NCBI GenBank assembly: GCA_965230515.1
Contig: OZ246007.1
Coordinates: 1,364,001 to 1,428,000 of the forward strand
DNA length: 64,000 bases
Source: JAJFKB01 sp965230515
Lineage (GTDB): Bacteria; Pseudomonadota; Gammaproteobacteria; Pseudomonadales; IMCC2047
Direction: 5' to 3'
The notes below the pieces were generated by a model, which had not been told where the DNA came from, searched no databases, and was given only the letters and a program-made list of their open reading frames with translations. Below are positions 24,794 to 33,603 of the stretch, piece after piece (the first letter of the stretch is position 1; every line of letters begins with the position of its first letter). A program made the translations under genes and the position numbers.

Positions 24794-24829
24794 CCCGTCC
24801 TGAAATACGTTAGCTATTATTAGGACGGG
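24794..24829. terminator. Hairpin between convergent araC-type and ompA-type genes
   Basis: CCCGTCCT (24794-24801) pairs with AGGACGGG (24822-24829). It sits between the ends of two convergent genes and could serve both, but the loop is 20 bases and there is no T-run. Confidence 0.4.
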
Positions 24830-24851
24830 ACATAAACCAATTTGCAAAGGT

Positions 24852-26009
24852 TTAATCTGCGGTCGCTTTTTTCTCTACCTCAGCCTTGAGCACTGCCATA
24901 ACACGCCGATTCTGCTGCCAACCCGCCTCACCATGGTTGTCTGCTCTGGGCTTACTTTCACCATAACCAACGGCAATTATACGATCTTCATCAATACCGT
25001 ACTCATCGACCAACACTCTGAGCACCGCATCGGCTCTTCTCTGCGATAATCTGTCATTATAGTCATCAGCACCTCTCGAATCTGTGTGGCCTTCAATTAC
25101 CGCTTTAAGAGAGGGAAACATGGTCATAAATTCTGCGACTTTTTTAATTTCCGGAAAATATTGGGATTTCACCATAGCGGTGTCGGTATCAAACAGGACT
25201 TCAAGCTCGACTGAAACAGTTTCCTTGATAATGTACTGACATCCCTGCTCGTCGACACGCGCTCCCCTGGGTGTTTCGGTGCACTGATCCTGGCTATCGG
25301 CCACACCATCCCTATCGCTATCGACCGGACAACCTGATGCATCGACAGACTCACCAACAGGTGTATTGGGACATGCATCCTGACTATCCCTGACACCGTC
25401 CTGATCAGAGTCAGAATCAGGGACTGCGGCATATTTGGTGCTTTTCCCCGAACCCGCGGCCCCTTTTCCGAACGAATAATCCAATCCCAACATAAATGCC
25501 AAATCAGTATTTGATTCATCGACGTTGCGTAAGGCCCTCATATCACCTCGAATTGATAGATTATCGGTAATAAATTTCTTAACACCCACACCAATATTAA
25601 GCACGGTCTGATCGTCCGAATCAATTCCGGGCAAATCATTATCGACGTCAAAATTACCGGCACCAAAAGCCAGATAGGGCAATGCCCGGTTTGCTGACTC
25701 TCTAAAGTAATACATCAGATCGGCACGAACGCCTTTGATATCAAGATCCAGATTTGTACCTCCAAGCAGGTCCAGGTCCGTTTCACCAAGATCGATATAA
25801 GACCCCTCGATACCCCAATGCTGGGAGAACTTATAGCCGATGCCTGCCGCCACTCCTGCGGTATCTGAAATATCGCTATCACCAAACATATAGTAGGTAG
25901 GTGCCACAAAGATGCTGGTACCCTGGCGGTCTTGTGCCTGCACAACGTTGTTGCCAACCAACATGCCCGACACCAATCCGACAGCCATTAATACTCGTTT
26001 GTTAAACAT
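24852..26009 (-). CDS. OmpA/OprF-family outer-membrane porin
   Basis: 385 residues. Signal peptide to about residue 25 (VVQAQ). Eight-stranded barrel (27-185), then a calcium-binding thrombospondin-3-type linker (DSDSDQDGVRDSQDAC, DSDRDGVADSQDQC) and an OmpA C-terminal peptidoglycan-binding domain (about 265-375) with EGHTDSRG and RRADAV. Four cysteines in the linker as in OprF. AGGAGA sits 7 bp before the ATG. Links outer membrane and murein. Confidence 0.94.
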   Translation of the reverse strand: MFNKRVLMAVGLVSGMLVGNNVVQAQDRQGTSIFVAPTYYMFGDSDISDTAGVAAGIGYKFSQHWGIEGSYIDLGETDLDLLGGTNLDLDIKGVRADLMYYFRESANRALPYLAFGAGNFDVDNDLPGIDSDDQTVLNIGVGVKKFITDNLSIRGDMRALRNVDESNTDLAFMLGLDYSFGKGAAGSGKSTKYAAVPDSDSDQDGVRDSQDACPNTPVGESVDASGCPVDSDRDGVADSQDQCTETPRGARVDEQGCQYIIKETVSVELEVLFDTDTAMVKSQYFPEIKKVAEFMTMFPSLKAVIEGHTDSRGADDYNDRLSQRRADAVLRVLVDEYGIDEDRIIAVGYGESKPRADNHGEAGWQQNRRVMAVLKAEVEKKATAD

Positions 26010-26455
26010 GATAACTCTCCTGTCCCAATATAAATGCTAAGTCATGACTGATTGCGATAGATCACTAAATTACTGCAACCAGGCAGACTCTTCCAAAACT
26101 CAATTTCCAATGAATCACCATTATAGGGCTTCAACTCCTGACTTATTGTAAAACATTGTAATTCCTTGAAAGCTCCCCGGGATACAAAGCCACAACTGCA
26201 CAAAGTCCTTCAATGGCTTTTGTTTACGGGTTTTTGATGCAGATCAAACAACACCGACAGGCTAGCTTTCCCTTTAACAATACAGACTCTATCGATAGCT
26301 TGCCTATCAGAGTTTGTCTATTTAAGGACTAGGAGAATGCCGATGAATTTACTAACAATCGGATTATAGCCATAGCGCCGCCGAATAAGGCCACGGGCAA
26401 ATAACGCCGTAGACCCAATAACCGGTTCGACAGGATGAGCGTAGAACAAGCTCTG
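26010..26455. other. Intergenic region ompA-type gene / lipA with repeat-like words
   Basis: 446 bp with no gene seen. It holds the ompA-type promoter region on one side and the lipA 3' end on the other. At 26424-26446 the words GGTTCGAC, CAGGATGAG and CGTAGAA occur consecutively. The same three words occur, permuted, in the tRNA-Gln repeat at 11666-11692, suggesting a related interspersed repeat. Confidence 0.4.
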
Positions 26456-27448
26456 CTAATCTGCTGTTTTACCTTGAGCCTGCTTATCAGCATGATAGGA
26501 AGAACGCACTAAAGGACCACTGGCCACACTCTTGAAGCCAATGCTATGCGCATATTCGGCAAACTGATCAAATTCATCTGGATGCACAAAGCGCTCAACC
26601 GCCAGGTGGTTCAGACTGGGTTGTAAATACTGACCAATAGTGATCATATCAACCTGGTGTTCGCGCATATCATCCATAACCCTGTAGATCTCGTCTGTCT
26701 CCTCGCCCAAGCCAACCATGATACCGGATTTGGTGAGCACGCCAGGGGATCGCCCTCTGTAGTTTTTAAGCAACTCCAGTGACCAGGCATAATCTGAACC
26801 GGGCCGAATCTTCTTGTACAGACGGGGTACCGATTCCAGGTTGTGATTGAAGACATCCGGCGGCTCATCCGCAAGGATATCTAAAGCCACGTCCATACGT
26901 CCTCGAAAATCGGGAACCAGTACTTCTATTTTGATATTAGGGCTAGCCTGTCTTGTTTCCCTTATGCAGTCCGCAAAATGTCCGGCCCCACCATCTCTCA
27001 AATCATCCCTATCAACCGAGGTTACCACTACATAGCGCAGTTTCATCTCTGCAATTGCTTGCGCAAGGTGCCTTGGCTCATCCTCATCCAAAGGGTTGGG
27101 CCGGCCGTGTGCGACATCACAAAACGGACAGCGCCGGGTACAGATTTCGCCCATGATCATAAAGGTAGCGGTTCCATGGCTGAAACACTCTCCCAAATTT
27201 GGACAGGTCGCTTCTTCACAAACCGAGGCCAGTTTGTTTTTACGCAAAATCTGCTTAATATTCGCCACTTCAGGTGAAGTCGGCATTCGCACCCGAATCC
27301 ACTCCGGCTTTCGAGGTGCCTTTTCTGTGAGCACCACTTTAACCGGAATCCTAGCGACTTTTTCTGCCCCTCTCAGCTTGACCCCTCTTTCCACTGCGGG
27401 CCGCCTTGCCGGCGTGGTTGTTTTACCTTTCTGTTCGTTATCCATCAT
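26456..27448 (-). CDS. lipA: Lipoyl synthase
   Basis: Radical-SAM enzyme inserting two sulfurs into protein-bound octanoate. 330 residues. Auxiliary cluster CEEATCPNLGEC (CX4CX5C) and radical-SAM cluster CTRRCPFC (CX3CX2C) are both intact; C-terminal RSSYHA is present. Longer basic N-terminus as in pseudomonads. Overlaps lipB by 11 bp. Confidence 0.97.
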   Translation of the reverse strand: MMDNEQKGKTTTPARRPAVERGVKLRGAEKVARIPVKVVLTEKAPRKPEWIRVRMPTSPEVANIKQILRKNKLASVCEEATCPNLGECFSHGTATFMIMGEICTRRCPFCDVAHGRPNPLDEDEPRHLAQAIAEMKLRYVVVTSVDRDDLRDGGAGHFADCIRETRQASPNIKIEVLVPDFRGRMDVALDILADEPPDVFNHNLESVPRLYKKIRPGSDYAWSLELLKNYRGRSPGVLTKSGIMVGLGEETDEIYRVMDDMREHQVDMITIGQYLQPSLNHLAVERFVHPDEFDQFAEYAHSIGFKSVASGPLVRSSYHADKQAQGKTAD

Positions 27449-28103
27449 CCACCATTTTAGTTTCTTTGGCTGCCATATAGCCCAGTTTATTAACGAGATG
27501 CGTCACCAGTTTATCCTCAATGATCTGTTCTGCCGGCATCTCTGCCACCCAATCGGCAAGCTGTGTGACCGCCAGGCCCGGATAACCACACACATTGATA
27601 CGACGATAGGGTGTCAAATCCATATTCAGATTAAGGCTCAACCCATGATAACTGCAACCTTTTCTAACCCGAAGTCCAAGCGAGGCGATTTTTTTACCCT
27701 TCACATACACACCTGGTGCGTCCTGCCGTGCCAGCCCTTGAACCTGAAAGTCCGAGAGCAGCTCAATAACACTCTCTTCAATCGCACTCACCAATGCGCG
27801 AACACCCACTTTAAGGCGGCGCAGATCAAGCATCAGATATATGACGAGTTGCCCGGGGCCATGGTAAGTGACCTGACCACCACGATCTGACTTTAATACC
27901 GGAATTTTACCGGGATCCAGCAGGTGCTCTTCCCTGCCGGCCTGCCCCAATGTAAACACCGGGGGGTGCTGGACAATCCATATCTCATCCCGCTCACTGT
28001 GCTTCCGCTCATCAGTAAACCGCTTCATCTCAGACCAAACCTCATGATAGGGTTTTAATCCGAGATTCTTTACCAGTGGACTCTGTAGCTCCGGGTTTGA
28101 CAT
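27438..28103 (-). CDS. lipB: Octanoyltransferase LipB
   Basis: Moves octanoate from acyl-carrier protein to lipoate-dependent enzymes. 221 residues. RGGQVTYHGPGQLV, the catalytic lysine in GKKIASLGLRV, and the catalytic cysteine in NVCGYPGL are present. Transcribed ahead of lipA in the dacA-dat-ybeD-lipB-lipA run. Confidence 0.97.
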   Translation of the reverse strand: MSNPELQSPLVKNLGLKPYHEVWSEMKRFTDERKHSERDEIWIVQHPPVFTLGQAGREEHLLDPGKIPVLKSDRGGQVTYHGPGQLVIYLMLDLRRLKVGVRALVSAIEESVIELLSDFQVQGLARQDAPGVYVKGKKIASLGLRVRKGCSYHGLSLNLNMDLTPYRRINVCGYPGLAVTQLADWVAEMPAEQIIEDKLVTHLVNKLGYMAAKETKMVDDG

Positions 28104-28139
28104 AAAAGGGACAGTAGGTACGCTGCGAAAGGACCCGCT

Positions 28140-28409
28140 TTAGAGCACCATGTTGACGCGCCCTGTTGCCTTCAAATCTTCAAAGATAGCCGACAATTGC
28201 GCCTCGCCTGTGGCAATGATGGTCACCGTCAATGAGCAGTATTTGCCATTCCGGCTCTCTTTTACACTAATGCGGCTACAATCCAGATCTGGCGCATGTA
28301 TTTGAATCACTTCGGTCACTACCTGCTGATAGTCAGGAGTGGACAATCCCACCACTTTAATCGGATAGTCGCAGGGAAATTCTATTTTGGGTGCTTCGGG
28401 CTGGCTCAT
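28140..28409 (-). CDS. ybeD: YbeD/DUF493 family protein
   Basis: 89 residues with the YbeD-type alpha/beta fold of small ACT-like regulators (IEFPCDYPIKVVG, ISVKESRNGKYCSLTV, GRVNMVL). Function not established. Its place between dat and lipB is conserved in gammaproteobacteria. Confidence 0.92.
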   Translation of the reverse strand: MSQPEAPKIEFPCDYPIKVVGLSTPDYQQVVTEVIQIHAPDLDCSRISVKESRNGKYCSLTVTIIATGEAQLSAIFEDLKATGRVNMVL

Positions 28410-28442
28410 CGGATTGATCTTAATTCGACTGAAATCGTTATA

Positions 28443-29309
28443 CTACTGCTTTCCCATTAACCTGGATTTATAGGTCTGGAAATGTTGGGAAACAGTATAC
28501 CACATGGGACCGACTTTTCCGTCACCCACCACATTCCCGTTGAGTTCAACAACCGGCACGATCTCCCGAGTAGAACTGGTCACCCAGACTTCATCGGCTT
28601 CCATCAACTGCTGTTCACTAATCGCCTGTTCCTGACAATCGAAGTGCTGCTGTTCTGAGAGTTCTACAATTAAATCACGCGTAATACCCCCCAGGATTAG
28701 ATTATCCTTGGGCGGCGTTTGTAACACCCCATTTTTAACAATGAACACGTTCGCGGCGGCGGCTTCCGTCACATAACCGTCACGAATCAATATCACATCC
28801 TCAACCCCCTGATCCGTAGCCTGCTGTCTGAGTAACACGTTGGGCAATAAACAGATACTCTTGATATAGCAGCTGGTCCAACGGTTATCCGGCAAAGTGA
28901 TTGCGCGAATGCCCGTTACCGCATCAAGTTCAGTACCATAAACTACCGGATTCGCCATCACGAAAACTGTCGGCAGCATACCTTCCGGATAAGTATGATC
29001 ACGTTTTTCAGTAACACCTCTGGTCACCTGCACATAAATAGAGGCATCCTTCGTTTGCAGGTCATTATTGGCCATCACCTGCTCAAACAGTTCTGCCCAG
29101 CTCGGTTCTGATTTATCCAGTGAAATGTCAGTGGCCTGAAGGCTACGCTCCAGGCGCTCAATATGCTCAGGTAAGCGAAAAATCTTCCCCTGATAAACAG
29201 GTATTACTTCGTAGACACCATCACCAAACAAAAATCCCCGATCCAACACGGATATTTTAGCCTGCTCCAGTGGAATAAACTCACCATTGAGATAAACAAC
29301 CGACGGCAT
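28443..29309 (-). CDS. dat: D-amino-acid transaminase (class IV PLP)
   Basis: PLP enzyme that interconverts D-alanine and D-glutamate, supplying peptidoglycan precursors. Start chosen at ATG 29309 (288 residues, MPSVVYLNGEFIP); an upstream TTG at 29327 would overlap dacA. Signature SVLDRGFLFGDGVYE, the PLP-lysine in YIKSICLLPN, and EAAAANVFIV. Branched-chain aminotransferase is the close alternative; the dacA neighbour and N-terminal pattern favour dat. Confidence 0.88.
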   Translation of the reverse strand: MPSVVYLNGEFIPLEQAKISVLDRGFLFGDGVYEVIPVYQGKIFRLPEHIERLERSLQATDISLDKSEPSWAELFEQVMANNDLQTKDASIYVQVTRGVTEKRDHTYPEGMLPTVFVMANPVVYGTELDAVTGIRAITLPDNRWTSCYIKSICLLPNVLLRQQATDQGVEDVILIRDGYVTEAAAANVFIVKNGVLQTPPKDNLILGGITRDLIVELSEQQHFDCQEQAISEQQLMEADEVWVTSSTREIVPVVELNGNVVGDGKVGPMWYTVSQHFQTYKSRLMGKQ

Positions 29310-29319
29310 ATCGAAAAAC

Positions 29320-30480
29320 CTACCCAATCAGCTCAACGAAAAACAGTACAATGGCATCCCAGAGTCTTTTAAACAGGCCACCCTGGTCAACCGATTCAAG
29401 CGCCACCAGAGGTACGGTAGCGACGACCTGATCCTCAAGCTTCACTACAACTTCGCCGTATTGCTGACCTCTGGAGACTGGAGCTTCTATCACACTATCA
29501 ACATTGACATTGGCTGATAACGCACTGTGCTGACCTCTGGGTATGGTAACGTAGAGATCCTCTTCAATACCCAATCCAACCTGATCAGCTGCACCCGCCC
29601 ATAACCTCGATTCGTTCAGGATTTGATTCGCGCTATAGAGCTTGTGGGTTTCGTAATAACGAAAACCGTAGGTCAGCAGTTTTTGACTCTCAGTAGCACG
29701 CGACTCTTCACCATTGGCACCCATCACCACCGAAATCAAACGCATCCCATGGCGTTGGGCCGATGCAACCAGACAATATCCCGCCTCTTCTGTATGTCCG
29801 GTTTTCAGTCCATCAACACTTCTATCCCGCCATAACAGTTTATTCCGATTCGGCTGGCGAATCTGATTGTAAGTGAAGTACTTTTCAGCATACATCGAGT
29901 AATGCTCGGGATGATCGACAATGATTGAGCGCGCGAGCTTCGCCAGATCTGACGCGGTTGTGTAATGATCATCAGCCGGCAAACCGGTGGCATTCATGAA
30001 GTGTGAACTGGTCATTCCCAGGCGCTGCGCATGCTTGTTCATCAGATCAGCAAAGGCATCTTCGCTGCCAGCAATATGCTCTGCCACGGCGACGCTGGCA
30101 TCGTTACCCGATTGAATGATAATGCCACGTAAAAGGTCCTCAAAACTGACGAAAGTACCCTCCTTGATAAACATTCGCGAGCCGGGTGTCTTCCAGGCCT
30201 TGATGCTAACACGAACTTCTTCATCTAACGCTATATTACCCTTATCCAGCTCATGCGCAGCAATATAACTGGTCATCATCTTGGTAAGACTCGCTGGTGG
30301 CAGCGGCTGACCGGCATTGCTTTCAGTCAACACCTTGCCACTGTGCGCATCAATCAACAGATAACCTTTGGCGGCAATTTGCGGTGGGGCTGGAATCAAC
30401 GGATTTGCGGCAATAACCAGGTTCGTCAGGCCAAGTAATACCAGCACCAAAAACAATTGTCTTATTTTCATCATATCCAT
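29320..30480 (-). CDS. dacA: D-alanyl-D-alanine carboxypeptidase (PBP5/6 family)
   Basis: Trims pentapeptides in periplasmic murein. 386 residues. Signal peptide to about residue 25. Active-site SLTK (residues 64-67), SGND (about 127-130), KTGHTE. C-terminal PBP5 domain, then a C-terminal amphipathic helix ending in FKRLWDAIVLFFVELIG that anchors it to the inner membrane. Confidence 0.96.
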   Translation of the reverse strand: MDMMKIRQLFLVLVLLGLTNLVIAANPLIPAPPQIAAKGYLLIDAHSGKVLTESNAGQPLPPASLTKMMTSYIAAHELDKGNIALDEEVRVSIKAWKTPGSRMFIKEGTFVSFEDLLRGIIIQSGNDASVAVAEHIAGSEDAFADLMNKHAQRLGMTSSHFMNATGLPADDHYTTASDLAKLARSIIVDHPEHYSMYAEKYFTYNQIRQPNRNKLLWRDRSVDGLKTGHTEEAGYCLVASAQRHGMRLISVVMGANGEESRATESQKLLTYGFRYYETHKLYSANQILNESRLWAGAADQVGLGIEEDLYVTIPRGQHSALSANVNVDSVIEAPVSRGQQYGEVVVKLEDQVVATVPLVALESVDQGGLFKRLWDAIVLFFVELIG

Positions 30481-30556
30481 TTTCTTTTTAGCAATTTTGT
30501 AAATTTTTTTGCTACCTGAGTACCAGTTTCAGCAACAGGTAAAACCGGATCAGGTA

Positions 30557-31393
30557 TCAAGATTGCGGCAGCGAAACGATAATGGGGATACCCAATCCCA
30601 AGGTGCCGATTTTCTCTCGTATTGCTTGTGCGACGGTCATATTTCGCAGCGGTCCGATCTGAACTTTGTGCAAATGAGGCGTCTTTGTCTTATCCAGATA
30701 AACAGACACCATACCATCGGTGATACCCTGCAGACGCCTTTTTAATTTTGTCGCAGAATCCGGGTGAGAAAAGGCCCCCACCTGGAGATATATTTCAGTT
30801 CCGGGTTCAACCGCAAGGGACCGGGTTTTATGCCAGACCAGCGGATCAATCGCTTCCAGTTTTACCCTAGCTGTGCCTTGATCTACAAAGCCGAGCTTAA
30901 CCGCCGCGGCATAGGATAAATCAATAACTCTATCGGAATGAAAAGGCCCCCGATCATTCACTCTGACGATAACCTTACGGTTATTATCCAGATTCGTCAC
31001 GCGCAGATAGGTGGGAATCGGTAACGATTTATGTGCCGCCGACATCGCGAACATGTTATAGATTTCACCATTCGAGGTAAGATGCCCATGAAATTTTGAA
31101 CCATACCATGAGGCTACGCCCTGCTCGGAATAGCCTAGGCTGCTGCCCATAATCGAATAATTTTTTCCTACTACCCGGTACGGACTTTTATTACCCATTC
31201 TGCTTGGTGGCTCGACACGGGGTTCAGCGTCAGGAATTTTCTCAATATCCTCGTAGCCGAATGGAGGCGCGTCCTGATGCTGCTGATAACGAGTCGCCTG
31301 ATAGGACTTATTACCTGTACAGCCTGCGACCAGCAAACCAACCACCGTGCACAGCGCCAGATTAAAATAAAATCTCTTGTTTAAAATGTTCAC
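30557..31393 (-). CDS. rlpA: Septal-ring lytic transglycosylase RlpA
   Basis: Lipoprotein with double-psi beta-barrel that cleaves peptide-free glycan. Start taken as GTG at 31393 (278 residues); a TTG two codons earlier is also open, but GGA spacing favours GTG. Lipobox VAGC, DPBB domain with GVASWYGSKFHG and NDRGPFHSDRVIDLS, and a C-terminal SPOR domain (about 195-275, YLQVGAFSHPDSATKLK) that binds denuded septal glycan. Follows mltB at once. Confidence 0.95.
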   Translation of the reverse strand: MNILNKRFYFNLALCTVVGLLVAGCTGNKSYQATRYQQHQDAPPFGYEDIEKIPDAEPRVEPPSRMGNKSPYRVVGKNYSIMGSSLGYSEQGVASWYGSKFHGHLTSNGEIYNMFAMSAAHKSLPIPTYLRVTNLDNNRKVIVRVNDRGPFHSDRVIDLSYAAAVKLGFVDQGTARVKLEAIDPLVWHKTRSLAVEPGTEIYLQVGAFSHPDSATKLKRRLQGITDGMVSVYLDKTKTPHLHKVQIGPLRNMTVAQAIREKIGTLGLGIPIIVSLPQS

Positions 31394-31400
31394 GCTCAAC

Positions 31401-32411
31401 TTATCCGCTCACCTGCTGCTTCGCAATCTGCTGACTGAGCTGATAGACCGCCATGGCATATAAAGCACTGTGATTATAGCGGGTGATAACGTAAAAATTG
31501 TGCAACCCCACCCAATACTCATTACCCTCAGCCCCGCGCAATTTCATCGCTGTCGCTGGTTGATTCGCAGCCAACTCAGCATCTGTTATAAACCCTTTCT
31601 CAATCAGCTCAGCGAGTGTAAATTTCGGCTTCAAGTCCCTTCTTTTTTTAACCAGTATCGAATCAAAATCACTACCTTGAGGGGTTGCCTTCGCGGTGAC
31701 CAGCTCACCTTTCCTCCAGCCATGACGATGAAAATAGTTGGCCACACTGCCAATAGCATCCGTCACGTTGTGCCAGATATCTTTCGCCCCATCGCCGTCA
31801 AAGTCGATAGCGTAGGCACGGAAACTGCTGGGCATAAATTGGCCATAGCCCATTGCACCGGCGTAAGAGCCCATTAACGTTCTCGGATCAACTTTTTCTG
31901 CACGTGTCAGTAGCAGGAACTCCTTAAGCTCCTTACGGAAAAACTTAGCCCGCTTAGGATAATCAAAGGCCAACGTAGCAAGCGCATCAATCACTCGATA
32001 GGAACCGGTAACCCGGCCATAACGTGTTTCCACACCGATAATGGCAACAATTATCTCGGGAGGCACACCAAATTCCAGTTCGGCTCGCTCCAGCGCTTCG
32101 CGGTTTTCCTTCATAAACCCAATGCCCTGTTCAGTCCTTTTCTGGGTAACCAGGATCGGCCTATAATCTTTCCAGGGTTTTGCTTCCGCTGGCGAAGTCA
32201 TTAATCTAATGATATTTTCCTTGTGTTTAACCTCGCTAAAAAGCTGCTCAAGATGCGCCCTGTCAAAATTGTGCTGTGACACCATTTCCTGAACAAATTG
32301 TTCCACCAGCTCGCTTTGAACTGAATAGGATTTTGATTCTGCGTGTATAGTTGCCACCCAAAATACACTCATTGCGCCAATAATCTTTATTACTGTTTTC
32401 AAACAACTCAT
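31401..32411 (-). CDS. mltB: Membrane-bound lytic transglycosylase B
   Basis: Family 3 lytic transglycosylase, 336 residues. Signal peptide about 1-24 without a lipobox cysteine, so probably periplasmic. Catalytic glutamate in IIGVETRYGR, then GAMGYGQFMPSSF and DFDGDGAKDIW. Lies between rodA and rlpA. Confidence 0.94.
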   Translation of the reverse strand: MSCLKTVIKIIGAMSVFWVATIHAESKSYSVQSELVEQFVQEMVSQHNFDRAHLEQLFSEVKHKENIIRLMTSPAEAKPWKDYRPILVTQKRTEQGIGFMKENREALERAELEFGVPPEIIVAIIGVETRYGRVTGSYRVIDALATLAFDYPKRAKFFRKELKEFLLLTRAEKVDPRTLMGSYAGAMGYGQFMPSSFRAYAIDFDGDGAKDIWHNVTDAIGSVANYFHRHGWRKGELVTAKATPQGSDFDSILVKKRRDLKPKFTLAELIEKGFITDAELAANQPATAMKLRGAEGNEYWVGLHNFYVITRYNHSALYAMAVYQLSQQIAKQQVSG

Positions 32412-32455
32412 ATTCTATTTCCCGCGCTAACAATCACAGCTTTATCCATTTTGGG

Positions 32456-33601
32456 TTACCTTGGCAGAAGTTTTTTATGCGTTTGTATCGACATCAACAA
32501 TCCAAATCCCACAAATAAAGTGACAATCGATGTGCCGCCATAGCTTATCAAAGGCAGTGGCAATCCGACTACCGGTAAAATACCAGAAACCATGCCAATA
32601 TTGACAAAAATGTAGAAGAAAAAAGTTAATGACAAACTTCCTGCCAGTAATCGGCCATAAGTGTCGTCAGCATTTGTCGCTATAAACAAGCAACGGGTTA
32701 CCACCAGAAAGTACAGAAAGAGCAAACCAAGCACACCGAAAAAACCAAACTCTTCTGCAAATACCGCAATAATAAAGTCGGTATGACTTTCAGGTAAGAA
32801 ATCCAGGTGTGACTGGGTGCCCTGCAACCATCCACGACCGTATAAACCACCGGAACCAATCGCCGTTTGCGACTGAATTATATTCCAACCCGCCCCCAGT
32901 GGATCTCTTTCCGGGTCCAGGAAAGTTAGCACTCTCTGTTTCTGGTAATCCTTCATCAACATCCAGAATATGGGGATACAGGCCGCTGCGACTGAGGCAA
33001 ACCCAAAGACCAGTCGCCACCGTATCCCTGCAAACAAAAGAACAAAAAATCCTGATGCCGCAATCAATAGAGCTGTCCCCAAATCCGGTTGCTTAACAAT
33101 CAGCAATGCTGGCACCAGAATAAACACCATCCCCCAGAAAAGATGCTTTAGGCGGGGCGGTAGATGCCGGTCTGCGTAATACCAGGCTAACACCATCGGC
33201 AGGGCCAGCTTCATTAGTTCGGAAGGTTGAAACCTGGGCAAACCCGGAATTGCAAGCCATCTCTGCGCCCCTTTGGCACCGGCCCCCATCACCAATACCG
33301 CGATCAATAGCATAAGTCCCAATGCCATTAACCACGGCGACCAGCGGCGATAATGATGCGGTCCGATCTGTGCGATGACTAACATCACCAGAAAACCAAT
33401 ACCCATGCGCGTCATCTGCCGATAAAGCATCGATATGTTCTGGTCACTGGCGCTATAAAGCACCAGCAATCCAACTGCACATAAAAGGATGAGCAGCATC
33501 AGTAAAATCCAGTCCATGTGAACAAAAGTGAACCGGCCCTGCTTCTTCTGCAAGCCATAGGAGGTGTTTGGGAGTTTGCGCAAAAAATCCTGATTGGCCA
33601 T
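32456..33601 (-). CDS. rodA: Rod-shape peptidoglycan glycosyltransferase RodA
   Basis: SEDS-family polymerase of the elongasome, 381 residues with about ten membrane helices. Typical segments: GAGAKGAQRWLAIPGLPRFQ, PSELMKLALP, KQPDLGTAL, QSQTAIGSGGLYGRGW, and LPLPLISYGGTS near the end. Two bases after mrdA, its PBP2 partner. Confidence 0.97.
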   Translation of the reverse strand: MANQDFLRKLPNTSYGLQKKQGRFTFVHMDWILLMLLILLCAVGLLVLYSASDQNISMLYRQMTRMGIGFLVMLVIAQIGPHHYRRWSPWLMALGLMLLIAVLVMGAGAKGAQRWLAIPGLPRFQPSELMKLALPMVLAWYYADRHLPPRLKHLFWGMVFILVPALLIVKQPDLGTALLIAASGFFVLLFAGIRWRLVFGFASVAAACIPIFWMLMKDYQKQRVLTFLDPERDPLGAGWNIIQSQTAIGSGGLYGRGWLQGTQSHLDFLPESHTDFIIAVFAEEFGFFGVLGLLFLYFLVVTRCLFIATNADDTYGRLLAGSLSLTFFFYIFVNIGMVSGILPVVGLPLPLISYGGTSIVTLFVGFGLLMSIQTHKKLLPR

Positions 33602-33603
33602 AT

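Noticed and set aside
27096..27890. 264-residue rightward frame opposite lipA/lipB
   Set aside because: Antisense to two genes with intact catalytic motifs; no independent evidence.
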